This document shows, one piece after another, positions 1 to 8,513 of a stretch of 64,000 nucleotides of DNA (position 1 is its first letter; each line of letters starts with the position of its first letter). Origin of the DNA: CAVQAH01 sp963784195 (GTDB lineage Bacteria > Acidobacteriota > Vicinamibacteria > Vicinamibacterales > 2-12-FULL-66-21). The notes beneath the pieces were generated by a model. That model ran no database searches and was not told the DNA's origin. It saw nothing but the letters and a program-made list of their open reading frames with translations. A program made the translations under genes and the position numbers. The stretch covers positions 620,001-684,000 of the forward strand of contig CAWARA010000020.1 in NCBI GenBank assembly GCA_963784195.1, written 5' to 3'.

Positions 1-243
1 ATCGACGATACCCGCTTCGAGCGGTTGTTCGGGTCCGACGACGGTGAGATCGATCGACTCGCGCGCGGTGAGAGCGATCAGCGCATCGATATCGGTCGCC
101 GCGATGTGTGGAAAGACGCGAGCCAGCCTTGCGATGCCGGCATTTCCCGGTACACACACCACCTCGCTGACCACGCGCTCGCCGGCAAACTTCCACACCA
201 ACGCATGTTCACGACCGCCGGCCCCGACGACGAGCACCTTCAT
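1..243 (-). CDS. purD: Phosphoribosylamine-glycine ligase, N-terminus (partial)
   Basis: The minus strand reads 81 codons from ATG at 243 off the window edge. The product begins with the PurD nucleotide-fold signature VLVVGAGGREHA (residues 3-14) and reaches VVGPEQPLEAG near residue 70, both characteristic of GAR synthetase. The enzyme joins glycine to phosphoribosylamine with ATP in cytoplasmic purine synthesis. Only the N-domain is visible; the ATP-grasp part lies outside. The gene is divergent from rpsU, with a 239 bp shared upstream region. A weak promoter match for purD (TTGCCA, 16 bp, TGTAAA) lies on the minus strand about 25 bp before the start. Confidence 0.9.
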   Translation of the reverse strand, partial: MKVLVVGAGGREHALVWKFAGERVVSEVVCVPGNAGIARLARVFPHIAATDIDALIALTARESIDLTVVGPEQPLEAGIVD

Positions 244-482
244 CGCTGGACAGATAACCTCAATCTTTACAATTAGTTGGAAAGTGCTGGCAAGCAGGAA
301 CGAGCGTGGTGATCTTTCGTTGACAGAAGCCGCGCTTTGTGCCCAAAAAGGCGCGTTTCCTGTGATAGCCTAACACATTCTGTCGGACTCCAAAGGGGCC
401 TCATAGGGACATCGGCGCGGGATTAGTTCGTCGTCGTCACGGTGTTCGAAAAATCTGAAGCGGTAAGGGGGTGTATCCAGAC

Positions 483-680
483 TTGGCTGAAGTCAAGGTG
501 CAGGAAGGCGAGTCGATCGAGAGTGCGCTGCGCCGGTTCAAGCGGAAGGTTCAGCAGGAAGATATCATCAAGGATATCAAGAAGCATTCGTTCTACTTGA
601 AGCCAGGCGATCGACGTCGTGCGAAGCAGGCGCTCGCTCGAAAACGTACGCGCAAGAAGCAGCGCCGCGAATCGGACTAA
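483..680 (+). CDS. rpsU: 30S ribosomal protein S21
   Basis: This small basic protein of 65 residues matches S21: it opens AEVKVQEGESIESALRRF and ends in an Arg/Lys-rich tail. S21 binds the 30S platform near the anti-Shine-Dalgarno end of 16S rRNA. A longer reading from GTG 471 would add MYPD before the family's normal N-terminus. I chose TTG at 483 because it gives the usual start (M-AEVK) and because AGGGGGTG, close to a full Shine-Dalgarno sequence, ends 9 nt upstream of it, whereas that same sequence overlaps GTG 471. A TTGACA hexamer at 320-325 has no convincing -10 partner, so the promoter is unresolved. Confidence 0.93.
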   Translation: MAEVKVQEGESIESALRRFKRKVQQEDIIKDIKKHSFYLKPGDRRRAKQALARKRTRKKQRRESD

Positions 681-694
681 GCGGCAACTGACCA

Positions 695-735
695 GGCGGC
701 CCGTCGGACATTTGAGAATGTGCGAACGGGCCGCC
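695..735. other. GC-rich hairpin downstream of rpsU
   Basis: GGCGGCCCGT (695-704) pairs perfectly with ACGGGCCGCC (726-735) around a 21-nt loop that has its own small inverted repeat. No T-tract follows, so it is not a standard intrinsic terminator. It may stabilise the rpsU transcript 3' end or attenuate read-through into the zinc-ribbon gene. Confidence 0.45.
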
Positions 736-828
736 CCCCTGTGGCGGGGCGGATCGAGGCCAGGCCCGAAAGGGCAGCGAGAGGGCCGGGCCCTGAATGG
801 CCGGATCGAGGGCTGAGAGGTAGAACCG

Positions 829-1140
829 ATGGAGTTCCAGGACAAGACGCTCACGTGCGTGGACTGCGGGACCGAGTTTCTCTGGACCGCCGGCGAACAA
901 CTCTTTTTCGCGGACAAGAATTTCAAGAACGAACCGAAGCGTTGCAAGGGATGTAAAGCAAAGCGTGCATCGCGGCCGGCACAGGGCGCGGTGATGGCCA
1001 GAGAGCGGGTCGAGACGACAACCAACTGTTCAGCGTGCGGAAAGGAGACCACCGTTCCTTTCCGGCCGACTCAGGGGCGCCCGGTCTTCTGCCGGGAATG
1101 CTTCCAGCAGCGGAAGTTCGCGGGGGCAACCAGCGTTTAG
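829..1140 (+). CDS. Double zinc-ribbon protein
   Basis: The 103-residue protein carries two four-cysteine zinc-binding units: C10/C13 with C39/C42, and C67/C70 with C88/C91. The first fits the probable zinc-ribbon domain family (zf-trcl type) and the second the CxxC-x17-CxxC type. Such proteins are small cytoplasmic zinc binders, often near ribosomal or RNA-related genes; the actual role is unknown. The ATG at 829 is preceded by GAGAGGT about 6 nt upstream. It lies 148 bp after rpsU on the same strand, with a hairpin between, and a clear terminator follows it. Function beyond metal binding is not inferred. Confidence 0.8.
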   Translation: MEFQDKTLTCVDCGTEFLWTAGEQLFFADKNFKNEPKRCKGCKAKRASRPAQGAVMARERVETTTNCSACGKETTVPFRPTQGRPVFCRECFQQRKFAGATSV

Positions 1141-1166
1141 ATTCTGATTCCGCGCCAGCCTTGCAA

Positions 1167-1196
1167 GCCACGCCACGCGGCGTGGCTTTTTCTTTT
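1167..1196 (+). terminator. Rho-independent terminator after the zinc-ribbon gene
   Basis: A perfect 8-bp stem GCCACGCC/GGCGTGGC with loop ACGC (1167-1186) is followed by a T-rich run (TTTTTCTTTT). This is the clearest intrinsic terminator in the window and separates rpsU/zinc-ribbon from the efflux operon. Confidence 0.9.
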
Positions 1197-1297
1197 CCCA
1201 GGGTTCGAACACCGTGCCAGCGTCGAGCACAACTCTACCGATCAAGTAAGATCGTCGTTCCATCGAAAGCGAACCTTCCATGGCCCACAGGATCTCG

Positions 1298-2377
1298 ATG
1301 CGTTCCCATCTGCTTCTGCTCCTCGTCCCACTCCAAGTGCTGAGCTTGGGGTGCAATCGTGGTAGCGGCTCGGCGGGCGCGCAGACGGCGCCACCGCCCA
1401 CCGGCGTTCAGGTGGTGACGCTCGAAGCGAAGCCGATCGAGCAGGCTTCGGAGTTCATCGCGACGCTGCGGTCGCTGCGATCGACGACCATCCAGCCGGA
1501 AGTCGAAGGGCTCATCACGCGGATCTTCGTCAAGTCCGGCGACAAGGTACGCACGGGCGATCCGCTGGTGCAGATCAACGCGGACCGTCAGGTTGCCGTC
1601 GTGCGCAGCACGGAGGCCAGCCGAACGGGCACGGAGGCGGACGTCCAATACTGGCGCCTCCAGGTCCGTCGTCTGGAATCGCTCGTCGAAGCCGGGGCGA
1701 TCAGCAAACAGGAGTTCGAGCAGGCACAGAACACGCTGCGCACCGCTGAAGCCCGTCTCGCGGCGCTCGACGCGCAGCTTCGTGAAGGACGCGTTCAGCT
1801 GCAGTTCTTCCGGGTGGAAGCGCCGCAGACCGGAACCATCGGGGACATTCCGGTTCGGACGGGCGACCGCGTCACGACCTCCACGGTGATCACGACCATC
1901 GATCAGAACGACGCGCTCGAAGCGTACGTCCAGGTGCCGCTCGATCGCTCGCCCGATCTTCGCGTCGGCCTGCCCGTCCAGATACTCGACGCCGAGGGAA
2001 AGGTGCTCGCGACCAATCCGATTACGTTTGTCGCTCCGCGCGTGGATGATGCGACGCAGACGGTACTCGTCAAGAGCGCCATGAAGGAAGTGCCGGCGGC
2101 CGTCCGTGTGCAGCAGTTCGTCCGTGCGCGCATCGTGTGGCGCTCGATTCCCGGGATCACCGTTCCTCTCACAGCGGTGACGCGTATCAGCGGCCAGCAC
2201 TTCTGCTTCGTTGTCGAGCAGAAGGATGGAGGGCTGGTCGCGCGTCAGAAGCCGATTCAGGTCGGCGAAATGATCGGCAACGACTACGTGGTCGTCGGCG
2301 GCCTCGCTCCAGGCGATCGCGTCGTCACGTCAGGCATCCAGAAGCTCGGCGACGGCGTCCCGGTCAAGGCCGAATAG
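1298..2377 (+). CDS. RND efflux periplasmic adaptor lipoprotein
   Basis: This 359-residue membrane-fusion protein links the inner-membrane RND pump encoded next to it to an outer-membrane channel. The N-terminus is a lipoprotein signal: charged start, Leu-rich core, lipobox LSLGC with Cys19 the likely lipidation site. The biotinyl-lipoyl-like segment (about 45-85), the alpha-hairpin (about 95-160) and the beta-barrel and membrane-proximal parts follow in the usual order. I prefer ATG 1298 to ATG 1280: AGGAT lies 5 nt before it, and it removes six residues ahead of the signal peptide. Only 3 bp separate it from the pump gene, so the two form an operon. No outer-membrane factor or regulator is adjacent. 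Confidence 0.9.
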   Translation: MRSHLLLLLVPLQVLSLGCNRGSGSAGAQTAPPPTGVQVVTLEAKPIEQASEFIATLRSLRSTTIQPEVEGLITRIFVKSGDKVRTGDPLVQINADRQVAVVRSTEASRTGTEADVQYWRLQVRRLESLVEAGAISKQEFEQAQNTLRTAEARLAALDAQLREGRVQLQFFRVEAPQTGTIGDIPVRTGDRVTTSTVITTIDQNDALEAYVQVPLDRSPDLRVGLPVQILDAEGKVLATNPITFVAPRVDDATQTVLVKSAMKEVPAAVRVQQFVRARIVWRSIPGITVPLTAVTRISGQHFCFVVEQKDGGLVARQKPIQVGEMIGNDYVVVGGLAPGDRVVTSGIQKLGDGVPVKAE

Positions 2378-2380
2378 CTC

Positions 2381-5300
2381 ATGTTCGTCGATACCTTCAT
2401 CAAGCGGCCGATCCTCGCCTCGGTCTGCTCGCTCGTGCTCATCCTGGCTGGAGCGATCGCCATTCCGACGATGCCGATCGCGCAGTATCCCGTGCTCGCC
2501 CCTCCGCAGATCAACGTGACCTCGATCTTCACGGGCGCCAATGCACAGGAGGTGGAGACGGCCGTCACGACTCCGCTCGAGCAGGCCATCAACGGCGTCG
2601 AGGGCATGATCTACATGACCTCGTCGAGCACCAACAGCGGCGTGTCCACGATCACCGTCACCTTCGACGTCACGCGCGATCAGGATCTCGCGCAGGTCGA
2701 CGTCCAGAACCGCGTCAACCAGGCGATCGGTCGAATGCCGGCAGAGGTGCGCACCACCGGCATCACCGTGCAGAAGCAGGCGACCGGGTTCGTGCTGGCG
2801 GTTGGCGTCTATGCCGAGAATGGCGTCTACGATTCGCTCTTTCTCAGCAACTACCTCGACGTGTACGTCAGGGACGCGCTGAAGCGCGTACCGGGCGTTG
2901 CTGAGGTCCTGATCTTTGGTGAGCGCAAGTACTCGATGCGGCTCTGGCTGGACCCCGATCGTCTGGCAGGGCGAGACCTGACGGCGGCGGACGTCGTGCA
3001 GGCGCTGCGTGAACAGAACGTGCAGGTGGCGGCTGGCAGCCTCGGACAGGCACCCGCGCCATCAGGGCAGCTGTACCAGCTCAGCGTGCGAGCGGTCGGG
3101 CGCCTTCGCGAGCCTGCCGAATTCGAAAACATCATCCTCAAGAGCGGTGAGGGCGGCTCGCTCGTCAGGCTGAAAGACATCGGGCGCGCCGAGCTCGGTG
3201 CGGAGACCTATTCGAGCGAGCTGCGGTTCCAGGGCATCGAAGCCGTTGGCTTCGGCGTCATCCAGCTGCCAACAGCGAACGCGCTGGATCTCGAACGGGC
3301 GGTCGTCGCCGAACTCGAAAGGCTCGAGGCGCAGTTCCCGCCGGGGATGAAGTATCAGATCGCCGTCAACACGACGGACGTAGTCGAGGAGTCGATCACC
3401 GAAGTCCTCAAGACGCTTGTGGAAGCGATCGCGCTCGTCGTCCTGGTGATCTTCGTGTTCCTGCAGACGTGGCGGAGCACGCTGATCCCGGCCATCACCA
3501 TCCCGGTTTCGCTCATCGGTGCCTTCGCGTTCGTCAAGCTGATGGGCTTTTCCATCAACACGCTGACGCTGTTCGGCATCATCCTCGCGACCGGCATCGT
3601 GGTCGACGACGCGATCGTGGTGATCGAGAACATCGAGCGGCACATCCAGGAATATCGCGTGTCGGCGGCACAGGCGGCGTCCGAGGCGATGCGGGAAGTG
3701 CTCGGTGCGGTCATCGCGACCGGCCTTGTGCTGACCGCGGTGTTCGTTCCAGTGGCCTTCTTCCCCGGGACGACCGGCCGGCTCTACGCGCAGTTCTCGA
3801 TCACTATCGCTTTTGCTGTCGCCCTGTCGGTGTTCAACGCGATCACGCTCACACCGGCACTGTCAGCACTGCTCCTCGAGCGCCAGAGCCACCACAAAGG
3901 ACGGTTCTTTACGTTCTTCGAGCGGATGATCACCGCCGGCACGCATTTCTATGTCAGCGCCTTGCGCAGGGGCATGCGCATCCGGTGGGCCCTGGTCCTG
4001 CTCTTCATCGGCTGTCTCGGTCTGACAGTGTGGATGTACCGCGTGGTGCCGCAGGCCTTCGTGCCCGAAGAAGACCAGGGCTATTTCCTCGTTCAGGTGC
4101 AGGCCCCGGCAGGCGCTTCGCTCGAATACACCGGTCAGATCGCGCGACAAGCCGAACAGGTCATCATGAAGGACCCTGAAGTCCTGGCGCTGTTCTCGGT
4201 CATGGGTTTCAGCTTCAGCGGCGCGGCGCCGAACCAGGGGATCATGTTCGCGCGCCTCAAGGACTTCGATGACCGGCCCGGCGCGGATCACAGCCTTCAG
4301 GCGGTGCTCGGACGGATTCGAGGGGCGTTGTTCAGCATTCCAGGCGCGATCGTCGTACCGTTCACCCCTCCGTCGATCCCCGGCCTCAGCCGGTTCGGCG
4401 GGTTCGAGTTCCAGGTGCTGGATCAGGCCGGCACGAGCATCACCGAGCTCGCGACGGCCACCCAATCCATCGTGGGTGCCGGCAACCAGTCAACGCGGTT
4501 GCGAGGGTTGTTCAGCGCGTTCACTGCCAACGATCCGCAGCTCCAGGTGACCATCAATCGGCAGCGGGCGCTGGCGCTGGGCCTGCCGCTCAATGAGGTC
4601 ACCAGCGCGCTCCAGATTTTCCTGGGGTCGCAGTATGTCAACGACTTCGAGTTCAACAACCGTGCGTACCGCGTGTACGTCCAGGCGGACCAGCGATTCC
4701 GATCGAACGCCCAGGGCTTGCGGCAACTGTATGCGCGCACGATGCACGGCGAAATGGTGCCGCTCGAGCAGGTCGTCGAGTTGAAGGAGACGACGTCGCC
4801 GCAGGTCATCAGCCACTTCAACCTGTTTCGCTCGGCGACAATCAATGGGTCGGCGGCGCCCGGCGTCAGCTCGGGCGATGCGCTGCGCGAGATGGAACGG
4901 CTCGCCGAGACCGCGCTGCCGCTCGGAATGGGCTACGCGTGGTCCGGTATCTCGCTGGAAGAGACGAAAGCCGGGCGGCAGTCATTCCTGATCTTCGGTC
5001 TGGCCCTGCTGCTCGTGTATCTGACGCTCGCCGCTCAGTACGAAAGCCTCGTTCTGCCGTTCATTGTGCTGCTCGGCGTTCCGCTCGCGGTGCTTGGCGC
5101 CCTGGCTGCGCAATGGTCCAGAGGGTTGGCCAACGACGTCTACTGCCAGGTCGGCCTGGTGATGCTCATCGGGCTGGCCGCCAAGAACGCGATCCTGATC
5201 GTGGAGTTCGCGGAGCAGCTAAGGGTCAAAGGGATGCCGGTCGTCGAGGCCGCGATCGAATCGGCACGGATCCGGCTGCGTCCTATTCTGATGACGTCCC

Positions 5301-5548
5301 TCGCCTTCATCCTCGGCGTGCTGCCGCTGGCGTTTGCCACCGGAGCGGGCCAGGAAGCCAGGCATTCGGTCGGTACGGCTGTGGCGGGCGGGATGCTGGT
5401 CTCCACGTTCCTGAACCTTGTGTTCGTACCCGTGCTTTACGTCGTGATCCAGTCGATCCGTGGCGGGTCGGGGCGTCGCGGCGACGAGCCGCAACCGCAG
5501 CGCCCGCCTCCGCTAAAGCTTCCGGCGAGGCAGGCGCAACCGGTCTAA
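2381..5548 (+). CDS. RND multidrug efflux permease (HAE1/AcrB-like)
   Basis: At 1055 residues this has the standard length of a proton-driven AcrB/MexB-type inner-membrane transporter. It begins with the typical IKRPILA motif and TM1, has two large periplasmic loops (about 40-330 and 560-870), and carries the paired proton-relay aspartates in GIVVDDAIVVIEN of TM4. The family exports hydrophobic drugs, dyes and detergents; the substrate here is unknown. It follows the adaptor gene directly. The last ~15 codons (PPPLKLPARQ) are encoded by a copy of a dispersed palindromic repeat (5502-5535), so the C-terminal tail seems to have been extended or replaced by that element. Confidence 0.95.
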   Translation: MFVDTFIKRPILASVCSLVLILAGAIAIPTMPIAQYPVLAPPQINVTSIFTGANAQEVETAVTTPLEQAINGVEGMIYMTSSSTNSGVSTITVTFDVTRDQDLAQVDVQNRVNQAIGRMPAEVRTTGITVQKQATGFVLAVGVYAENGVYDSLFLSNYLDVYVRDALKRVPGVAEVLIFGERKYSMRLWLDPDRLAGRDLTAADVVQALREQNVQVAAGSLGQAPAPSGQLYQLSVRAVGRLREPAEFENIILKSGEGGSLVRLKDIGRAELGAETYSSELRFQGIEAVGFGVIQLPTANALDLERAVVAELERLEAQFPPGMKYQIAVNTTDVVEESITEVLKTLVEAIALVVLVIFVFLQTWRSTLIPAITIPVSLIGAFAFVKLMGFSINTLTLFGIILATGIVVDDAIVVIENIERHIQEYRVSAAQAASEAMREVLGAVIATGLVLTAVFVPVAFFPGTTGRLYAQFSITIAFAVALSVFNAITLTPALSALLLERQSHHKGRFFTFFERMITAGTHFYVSALRRGMRIRWALVLLFIGCLGLTVWMYRVVPQAFVPEEDQGYFLVQVQAPAGASLEYTGQIARQAEQVIMKDPEVLALFSVMGFSFSGAAPNQGIMFARLKDFDDRPGADHSLQAVLGRIRGALFSIPGAIVVPFTPPSIPGLSRFGGFEFQVLDQAGTSITELATATQSIVGAGNQSTRLRGLFSAFTANDPQLQVTINRQRALALGLPLNEVTSALQIFLGSQYVNDFEFNNRAYRVYVQADQRFRSNAQGLRQLYARTMHGEMVPLEQVVELKETTSPQVISHFNLFRSATINGSAAPGVSSGDALREMERLAETALPLGMGYAWSGISLEETKAGRQSFLIFGLALLLVYLTLAAQYESLVLPFIVLLGVPLAVLGALAAQWSRGLANDVYCQVGLVMLIGLAAKNAILIVEFAEQLRVKGMPVVEAAIESARIRLRPILMTSLAFILGVLPLAFATGAGQEARHSVGTAVAGGMLVSTFLNLVFVPVLYVVIQSIRGGSGRRGDEPQPQRPPPLKLPARQAQPV
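5502..5535. repeat. Dispersed palindrome, family A (copy 1)
   Basis: This 34-bp imperfect palindrome lies inside the 3' end of the RND permease gene. It aligns nearly base for base with 19214-19246, and more loosely with 22463-22494 and 23983-24011. The shared layout is GCCYGCCTTCGC, a short AAGC-centred loop, then GGCGAGRCAGGC. I read it as a small dispersed repeat family that can act as a 3'-end hairpin. Confidence 0.7.
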
Positions 5549-5563
5549 AAACTGGCCCATTCC

Positions 5564-5593
5564 TTGACACTTCTCGAGTTCGCGTAGTACGCT
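5564..5593 (+). promoter_or_regulatory. Probable sigma-70 promoter for the STAS gene
   Basis: A perfect -35 TTGACA (5564-5569) is followed after 18 bp by TACGCT (5588-5593), a partial -10. It lies 15 bp past the pump stop codon and about 116 bp before the STAS start. The -10 is weak, so confidence is moderate. Confidence 0.45.
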
Positions 5594-5709
5594 GACCGGT
5601 CTTTTTTATACGAACGGCAGGCCTGAGGCAGGTGCTTCGGAAGACTGACCGTCAGGTCGAAAACGGCGGGGACTGCGGTCCCGCGGCGCGGCAGGTTGGA
5701 GGAGAGGCG

Positions 5710-6051
5710 ATGCAGATCGACGAACGGGTCGTCGACGGAGTGACGATTCTGGACCTCAAGGGCAAGATGACGCTGGGCGAAGGCGACGAGCTCCTGAAGG
5801 ACAAGATCAATTCGCTGATCCAGCAGGATCGCAAAAAGCTGCTGCTGAACCTCGAAGGCGTGCCGTATATCGACAGCGCGGGTCTCGGCGAGATCGTGCG
5901 GACGTACACGACGGTCAGCCGCCAGGGCGGCAAGCTGAAGCTGCTGAACCTTACGAAGCGGATTCAGGACCTGCTCGCTATCACGAAGCTGCTCACCGTG
6001 TTCGAGACCTACGAGTCCGAGCCCGACGCAATCAAGAGCTTCGTCGGTTAG
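5710..6051 (+). CDS. STAS-domain anti-sigma factor antagonist
   Basis: A single STAS domain fills this 113-residue protein. The signature VPYIDSAGLGEIV places the phosphorylatable serine at Ser56, as in SpoIIAA/RsbV. Such proteins bind an anti-sigma kinase in the cytoplasm, releasing a sigma factor or another partner when unphosphorylated. The start at ATG 5710 is set by GGAGGAGAGG just upstream; a longer in-frame reading from 5632 has no such site. No partner kinase or phosphatase lies next to it, so the regulon is unknown. The following hairpin (6060-6085) and the UbiA-family gene leave open whether it is transcribed with the glycan cluster. Confidence 0.88.
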   Translation: MQIDERVVDGVTILDLKGKMTLGEGDELLKDKINSLIQQDRKKLLLNLEGVPYIDSAGLGEIVRTYTTVSRQGGKLKLLNLTKRIQDLLAITKLLTVFETYESEPDAIKSFVG

Positions 6052-6059
6052 CGGGTTAG

Positions 6060-6085
6060 CGGGGCTAGCGCGGGGACCAGCCCCG
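6060..6085. other. Hairpin after the STAS gene
   Basis: CGGGGCT (6060-6066) and AGCCCCG (6079-6085) form a 7-bp stem with a 12-nt loop just past the STAS stop codon. It has no T-tract and may be a weak or factor-dependent terminator. Confidence 0.35.
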
Positions 6086-6111
6086 TTCCGCTGGCAACCG
6101 CCGCGCTCAGG

Positions 6112-7134
6112 ATGGCGCGACACACAGCACCGGACCTCATCGAACGGATCGCGGAACGGCCGGCGCCTCGCCGGCCCGATCAGCCATTGCTCCTCAGCCT
6201 GGTCCGTTCACTCCGCCCCGCGCAGTGGATAAAGAACCTCATCATCTTCGGCGCGCTGATGTTGAGCGGGCGGCTGCTGGACCCGACGTCGATTCTGTAC
6301 GCCGCCGCGGCATTCGTGATTTTCTGTGGGCTGTCGGGCGTCGTCTATCTCGTCAACGACATCGCCGATCGTGAGGCGGATCGCCGCCATCCGATCAAGA
6401 TGCACCGCCCGATTGCGTCAGGCGCGCTGCCGGTCCCGGTAGCGGCCGGTGCGGCGGGGATTCTCAGCGCGGTCGGCCTGGGGGCGGCGTTCCTGCTCCG
6501 ACAGCAGTTCGGCGTGCTGGCCGCAATCTACGTGGTGCTGCTCGGGCTGTACTCCGGGCCGCTGAAGCACATCGTGATCATCGACGTGCTGACGATCGCC
6601 GTCGGGTTCGTCTTGAGAGCGGCGGCGGGTGCGGTCGCGATCGATGTCGCGATCAGCCACTGGTTGTACATTCTGACGATTCTGCTGGCGCTGTTCCTGG
6701 CGCTCAGCAAGCGCCGCCACGAGCTCGTGCTGCTGGCGGATCGGGCGACCGGCCACCGCCGGATTCTGGAGGAATACAGCCCGTATCTCCTCGATCAGAT
6801 GATCTCGGTGGTGACGGCGTCCACAATCGTCGCGTATGCGTTCTACACCGTGAGCCCGGAGACGATGCAGAAATTCGGCACGGATCGGCTGGCGCTCACG
6901 TTACCGTTCCCGTTGTATGGCATCTTCCGGTACCTTTACCTGGTGCACAAGAAGGAGGGTGGCGGAAGCCCCGCCGAGATGCTGCTGACCGACCGGCCGC
7001 TGCTCGTGTGCGTAGCCCTGTGGGCCATCGCGGTCGCGGTCATCATCTACGGGCCGGACCTGCTGTTCTGGAGGAGTAACTGCGCGAGTGCGCAGGTGCG
7101 CAGGTGCGCTAGTGCATGCGGGGAGAGGGGTTGA
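6112..7134 (+). CDS. UbiA-family decaprenyl-phosphate phosphoribosyltransferase-like protein
   Basis: This 340-residue polytopic protein opens with RPAQWIKN and has the Asp-rich prenyltransferase motif NDIADREADRRHP, then the second Asp motif at DVLTIAVGF. That combination resembles DPPR synthase, which moves phosphoribose from PRPP to a polyprenyl phosphate and so supplies lipid-linked pentose for envelope glycans. About eight to nine TM helices are apparent. It heads a block of glycosyltransferases, consistent with a role in surface polysaccharide. The last 20 or so residues are encoded by a GTGCGCAG tandem repeat and look unrelated to the family, so the original stop codon was probably lost. 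Exact substrate is inferred only. Confidence 0.8.
   Translation: MARHTAPDLIERIAERPAPRRPDQPLLLSLVRSLRPAQWIKNLIIFGALMLSGRLLDPTSILYAAAAFVIFCGLSGVVYLVNDIADREADRRHPIKMHRPIASGALPVPVAAGAAGILSAVGLGAAFLLRQQFGVLAAIYVVLLGLYSGPLKHIVIIDVLTIAVGFVLRAAAGAVAIDVAISHWLYILTILLALFLALSKRRHELVLLADRATGHRRILEEYSPYLLDQMISVVTASTIVAYAFYTVSPETMQKFGTDRLALTLPFPLYGIFRYLYLVHKKEGGGSPAEMLLTDRPLLVCVALWAIAVAVIIYGPDLLFWRSNCASAQVRRCASACGERG
7081..7116. repeat. GTGCGCAG octamer array (copy 1)
   Basis: Three 8-bp units, GTGCGCAG twice and GTGCGCTA once (7088-7111), with partial units on both sides, overlap the 3' end of the UbiA-family gene. The same octamer forms a longer array at 43379-43434. The 7135-7244 spacer that follows holds GC-rich inverted repeats (for example GGGGC/GCCCC near 7215) but no recognisable gene. 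Confidence 0.8.
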
Positions 7135-7244
7135 GGCGCGCCACAGCGCGCGCCCGCCGGAGCGGAGCGGGGCTTAGGGCCCCCGCGAGCGACGGCAACG
7201 GGGGTCCGGCGGGGCGAAGCCCCCCGGTTGATTAAAGACGACCA

Positions 7245-8510
7245 ATGGCTAAATCGAAAGTCGCAATACTTCGCACGTCACCGGAAACTGTCCTTCGTGA
7301 CTACCACACGCTGATGAACCTGGCGGGTTACCAGGAGGTCCTCGCCAAGGATGCGGACACGGCGCTGAAGGTGAACATCTCCTGGCACTTCTTCTTTCCC
7401 GGGAGTTCGACCACCCCCTGGCAGCTCGAAGGCGTCATCCGCGCGATGAAGCAGGACGGCTACGATCCGAACCTCCTTCATGCCTGTCACAACCGCACGG
7501 TGGTCATCGACGCGCACCTCGGCGAGCGCGAGAACAAGCAGATCAACGTCGTCCAGGCGCACGGTCTGCGGAACATCCACATCTACGAGACCGAAGAGTG
7601 GATCAACATTCGTGACGCCGTCGGCGATCTGACGAAGAAGTTCACCTGCCTGAACGAGGTCTACCCGAAGGGCTTCATGATCCCGAAGCGCTTCATCGGC
7701 GAGAACATCGTTCACCTGCCGACGGTGAAGACACACGTCTTCACGACCACCACCGGAGCCATGAAGAATGCGTTCGGCGGGCTGTTGAACGAACACCGTC
7801 ACTGGACGCACCCGGTCATTCACGAAACGCTGGTCGATCTCCTGATGATTCAGAAGAAGATTCATCGGGGTGTCTTCGCGGTGATGGATGGCACCTTCGC
7901 CGGGGACGGCCCCGGCCCGCGCTGCATGCTTCCGTACGTGAAGAACGTGATCCTGGCGAGCGCCGATCAGGTGGCGATCGACGCCGTCGCGGCCAAGCTC
8001 ATGGGCATCGATCCGCTGTCGATCAAGTTCATTCGCATGGCGCACGAGATGGGCCTGGGCTGCGGCGATCCCAGGGACATCGAAATCGTCGGCGACACGA
8101 AGGCGGCGGCCGAGAACTGGCATTTCGTCGGTCCGTTCAAGAAGATGACGTTCGCATCGCGGATGCAGCATCACATCTACTGGGGACCGATGAAGAAGCC
8201 GATTGAATGGTCGCTGAAGACGGTCCTGGCGCCGTGGGCATACATCGCCAGCGTGATCTACCACGACAGCTTCTGGTATCCGATGAACGCGAAGCGCGTC
8301 ATGAACGACGTGCTCGCCAGCCCCTGGGGCCGGCTGTTCGGGAACTGGGAGCACGCGCGGCCGGACGATACCGGATATCCGGATATCGGCACGGAACCGG
8401 CGCGCATCGAAAAGACGGGCGCAAAGGCGCTGGTCGAGTCGATCGGGATCCTCGGCACGTGCATCCGTGAGGCCCCGGAATTCGCCAGCCGCCGCCGGCA
8501 TGCGAGATAA
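7245..8510 (+). CDS. DUF362-domain protein
   Basis: The 421-residue product matches the DUF362 family. Visible signatures are the N-terminal KSKVAILRTSPETV, NIVHLPTVKTHVFT around residues 155-170, GAMKNAFGGLL, and VAIDAVAAKLMG. Family members are often linked with iron-sulfur proteins, but no 4Fe-4S cysteine motifs are visible here and the biochemical role is unknown. It lies between the UbiA-family enzyme and the glycosyltransferases, with 3 bp to the next gene, so it is probably co-transcribed with the glycan cluster. No strong ribosome-binding site precedes ATG 7245, but this start gives the usual family N-terminus. Confidence 0.85.
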   Translation: MAKSKVAILRTSPETVLRDYHTLMNLAGYQEVLAKDADTALKVNISWHFFFPGSSTTPWQLEGVIRAMKQDGYDPNLLHACHNRTVVIDAHLGERENKQINVVQAHGLRNIHIYETEEWINIRDAVGDLTKKFTCLNEVYPKGFMIPKRFIGENIVHLPTVKTHVFTTTTGAMKNAFGGLLNEHRHWTHPVIHETLVDLLMIQKKIHRGVFAVMDGTFAGDGPGPRCMLPYVKNVILASADQVAIDAVAAKLMGIDPLSIKFIRMAHEMGLGCGDPRDIEIVGDTKAAAENWHFVGPFKKMTFASRMQHHIYWGPMKKPIEWSLKTVLAPWAYIASVIYHDSFWYPMNAKRVMNDVLASPWGRLFGNWEHARPDDTGYPDIGTEPARIEKTGAKALVESIGILGTCIREAPEFASRRRHAR

Positions 8511-8513
8511 CTG

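Noticed and set aside
320..348. sigma-70 promoter for rpsU based on TTGACA at 320
   Set aside because: The sequence 16-18 bp downstream (CCAAAA and neighbours) does not resemble a -10 element.
1198..1225. tRNA T-arm-like GGGTTCGAACACC
   Set aside because: No acceptor, D or anticodon arms can be formed around it; it directly follows a terminator.
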